Part shown: piece after piece, positions 4,980 to 6,932 of the stretch
Numbering within the stretch: the first letter of the stretch is position 1
Layout: each line of letters begins with the position of its first letter
NCBI GenBank assembly: GCA_023231165.1
Contig: JALNVY010000130.1
Span: 1-6,932 of the forward strand
Direction: 5' to 3'
DNA: 6,932 nt
Origin: Syntrophales bacterium
GTDB lineage: Bacteria > Desulfobacterota > Syntrophia > Syntrophales > UBA8958
Made by a program: the position numbers and the translations under genes
The notes under the pieces: model-generated
Databases searched by the model: none
What the model was told of the DNA's origin: nothing
What the model saw: only the letters and a program-made list of their open reading frames with translations

Positions 4980-6461
4980 ATGGAGCTCTATTCGTTAACC
5001 ATTCATGAATTGCAAGATAAGCTGCGGGCGGGGGAAGTAACGGCTGCGGATATCCTTGCCTCCGTCTATCAAAGAATCGACCAGGTGGAGGACAAGGTCC
5101 ACGCCTACATCACTCTGATGAAAGAATCGGCCCAGGCCCAGGCCGCCGCTGCCGACGCGGCTATCCGCAATGGCGATATCAAGGCGCTGACAGGTATTCC
5201 GATCGCCCTGAAAGACATCTATTGCGTCCAGGGATTCACCACAACCTGTGGCTCCCGCATCCTCCATAATTTCGTCCCCCCTTATGACGCCACGGTAGTG
5301 GAAAAACTCCGGGCCGCCGGGGCGATCTTTACGGGTAAGACAAACATGGATGAATTCGCCATGGGCTCTTCCACGGAGACGTCCTATTTCGGCGTTACGT
5401 GCAACCCCTGGGATCTAACCCGGATCCCCGGCGGTTCCAGCGGCGGCTCCGCCGCTGCCGTCGCCGCTGATGAGTGCATCGCCGCCCTCGGTTCCGACAC
5501 GGGCGGCTCGATCCGCCAACCAGCGGCCCTCTGCGGGGTGGTGGGGTTAAAGCCCACTTATGGCCGCGTCTCCCGTTTCGGACTGGTAGCCTTTGCCTCG
5601 TCCCTGGACCAGATTGGTCCCTTTACCAAGGACGTCGAGGACTGTGCCATCCTGATGAACGTCATTGCCGGTTATGACCCCCGGGAATCGACTTCCGTTA
5701 ACTTGGAGGTCCCCGACTATCGATCCTTTCTTTCCCGAGGCATCAAAGGACTGAGAATAGGCATCCCCAAGGAATACTTCATCGAAGGGATCGATCCGGA
5801 AATCCTGGCCTCGGTGCAACAGGCTGTCGCCGTCCTCGAGACGGCCGGGGCAAAATGCGTCGACATCTCCCTGCCCCATACGGAATACTGCCTGGCCGTT
5901 TACTATATTGTAGCCCCCGCAGAGGCCAGTTCCAACCTCGCCCGCTACGACGGCGTCAAATACGGATTCCGCTCTCCGGAAGGACGGGATCTCCTCGACA
6001 TGTATAAACAGTCCCGCTCCACCGGATTCGGTGATGAGGTAAAAAGAAGAATTATTATAGGTACATATGTTCTTTCTTCGGGATACTATGACGCCTATTA
6101 CAAAAAGGCCTCCCAGGTCCGCGCCCTGATCCGTCGGGATTTTGACGAGGCCTTTCAGGAATGCGATATCATCGTCACCCCGACCTCTCCCACAGCGGCT
6201 TTCCGTATCGGCGAGAAGACGGATGACCCCATGCAGATGTATCTGTCGGATATATTTACCATATCTGCAAATATGGCCGGCATTCCGGGGATTTCCATCC
6301 CCTGCGGGTTTACCGGGGACGGTCTGCCCATCGGCTTGCAGTTTCTGGCCGGCCACTTTCAGGAAGGAACACTGATCCAGGCCGCCGCTGCCTATGAAAA
6401 GACGGCCGGCATGGGCGCCCTCATCGCCCGGCAAAAACAGGCAAAGATAAATTTTTCATAA
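4980..6461 (+). CDS. gatA: Aspartyl/glutamyl-tRNA(Asn/Gln) amidotransferase subunit A (amidase)
   Basis: A 493-residue cytoplasmic amidase-signature enzyme that hydrolyses glutamine (or asparagine) and supplies ammonia to GatB through a channel. The Ser-cisSer-Lys triad is intact: Lys78 in GIPIALKDIYC, cis-Ser153 in the glycine/serine-rich PGGSSGGSAAAVAA (150-163), and nucleophile Ser177 in GSDTGGSIRQPA (171-182). GatA-specific stretches are TNMDEFAMGSSTE (121-133), KPTYGRVSRFGLVAFASSLDQ (191-211), AEASSNLARYDGVKYG (314-329) and ANMAGIPGISIPCG (430-443). Length is typical. AGAGG at 4971-4975 precedes ATG 4980 with a short 4-base spacing. gatC ends 12 bases upstream and gatB starts 16 bases downstream, the classic gatCAB arrangement. 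Nothing is missing or unusual. Confidence 0.98.
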   Translation: MELYSLTIHELQDKLRAGEVTAADILASVYQRIDQVEDKVHAYITLMKESAQAQAAAADAAIRNGDIKALTGIPIALKDIYCVQGFTTTCGSRILHNFVPPYDATVVEKLRAAGAIFTGKTNMDEFAMGSSTETSYFGVTCNPWDLTRIPGGSSGGSAAAVAADECIAALGSDTGGSIRQPAALCGVVGLKPTYGRVSRFGLVAFASSLDQIGPFTKDVEDCAILMNVIAGYDPRESTSVNLEVPDYRSFLSRGIKGLRIGIPKEYFIEGIDPEILASVQQAVAVLETAGAKCVDISLPHTEYCLAVYYIVAPAEASSNLARYDGVKYGFRSPEGRDLLDMYKQSRSTGFGDEVKRRIIIGTYVLSSGYYDAYYKKASQVRALIRRDFDEAFQECDIIVTPTSPTAAFRIGEKTDDPMQMYLSDIFTISANMAGIPGISIPCGFTGDGLPIGLQFLAGHFQEGTLIQAAAAYEKTAGMGALIARQKQAKINFS

Positions 6462-6477
6462 GGAGTCGTGATACTTC

Positions 6478-6932
6478 ATGGAATTTGAACCAGTCATCGG
6501 ACTTGAAGTCCATGCGCAGTTGCGCACCGATTCAAAAATATTTTGCAGTTGCTCAACCCAGTTCGGGGCGGGACCCAACACCCACACCTGCCCTATCTGC
6601 CTCGGTATGCCCGGGGTTCTTCCCGTCCTCAACCGGAAGGTCGTTGAATATACGATCAAAATGGCCCTGGCGACACACTGCCGGATCAACAGGGAAAACA
6701 GCTTTGCCCGGAAAAACTATTTCTATCCCGATCTTCCCAAGGGCTACCAGATCTCCCAGTACGCCTATCCCCTTGCCGAAGAAGGGGGTATTGAGGTCGA
6801 GGGGGAGGGAGACAAGAAACGCATCGGCATCACCCGTATCCACATGGAGGAAGACGCCGGCAAGCTGATCCATGACGAACACTTTCCGTCGAGCTATGTG
6901 GACCTGAACCGGACCGGGGTGCCCCTGATCGA
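6478..6932 (+). CDS. gatB: Aspartyl/glutamyl-tRNA(Asn/Gln) amidotransferase subunit B, 3' partial
   Basis: The first 151 residues of GatB, the subunit that binds the misacylated tRNA, phosphorylates its Glu or Asp side chain with ATP, and amidates it with ammonia from GatA. The start MEFEPVIGLEVHAQL is the family's standard N terminus. Four cysteines (Cys23, Cys25, Cys38, Cys41 in FCSC...CPIC) form the usual zinc site of this group. GMPGVLPVLN (43-52), RKNYFYPDLPKGYQISQY (78-95) and HMEEDAGKLIHD (122-133) belong to the kinase-like catalytic cradle. AAGGAG at 6460-6465 overlaps the gatA stop and lies 12 bases before ATG 6478, suggesting coupled translation. The frame is open to the right edge; about two thirds of the protein is outside the window. 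Confidence 0.97.
   Translation, partial: MEFEPVIGLEVHAQLRTDSKIFCSCSTQFGAGPNTHTCPICLGMPGVLPVLNRKVVEYTIKMALATHCRINRENSFARKNYFYPDLPKGYQISQYAYPLAEEGGIEVEGEGDKKRIGITRIHMEEDAGKLIHDEHFPSSYVDLNRTGVPLI

Noticed and set aside
5547..6434. A 295-codon minus-strand open frame opposite gatA
   Set aside because: It is the antisense shadow of an intact GatA; no domain or ribosome binding site supports it.

Overview
The window carries chromosomal housekeeping genes of a Gram-negative bacterium with moderately high GC. The best guess is a deltaproteobacterium (Desulfobacterota, Syntrophales-like). The guess rests on the gene families, the codon choice, and an inverted-repeat element ending in TTTTTACGAAGCCGTC, a type I recall as common in that group. 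No marker gene is present, so this is inference.

Layout. Positions 1-120 hold the last 39 codons of a plus-strand protein that looks like the end of a GGDEF (diguanylate cyclase) domain. A 52-base gap with no recognisable structure follows. Convergent to it, on the minus strand, is a three-gene cluster read from about 3274 down to 173: a TatA/TatB-family protein, TatC, and a class A penicillin-binding protein (PBP1A-like). A 154-base divergent intergenic region (3275-3428) carries a sigma70-like promoter for the tat cluster. On its other side is a plus-strand zinc-dependent histone-deacetylase-family amidohydrolase (3429-4484). Directly after that gene's stop codon is a 126-bp element with perfect 22-bp terminal inverted repeats (4485-4610), followed by a possible decayed copy of the same kind of end. 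The plus strand then continues with the tRNA amidotransferase operon gatC-gatA-gatB; gatB runs off the window after about 151 codons.

How the genes work together. TatB-like protein and TatC form the receptor part of the twin-arginine export pathway. The PBP polymerises and crosslinks peptidoglycan in the same envelope and appears translationally linked to tatC. GatC, GatA and GatB form the amidotransferase that converts Glu-tRNA(Gln) and/or Asp-tRNA(Asn) to the correctly amidated tRNA. The deacetylase-like enzyme has an intact active site but an unknown substrate, and no neighbour reveals it.

I see no convincing undescribed multi-gene system here. The points most worth a second look are the inverted-repeat element between the deacetylase and gatC, the nearly leaderless-looking starts of the two tat genes, and the overlapping double Shine-Dalgarno / three-codon reading frame at the TTG start of gatC. 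No stretch longer than 300 bases lacks a gene.
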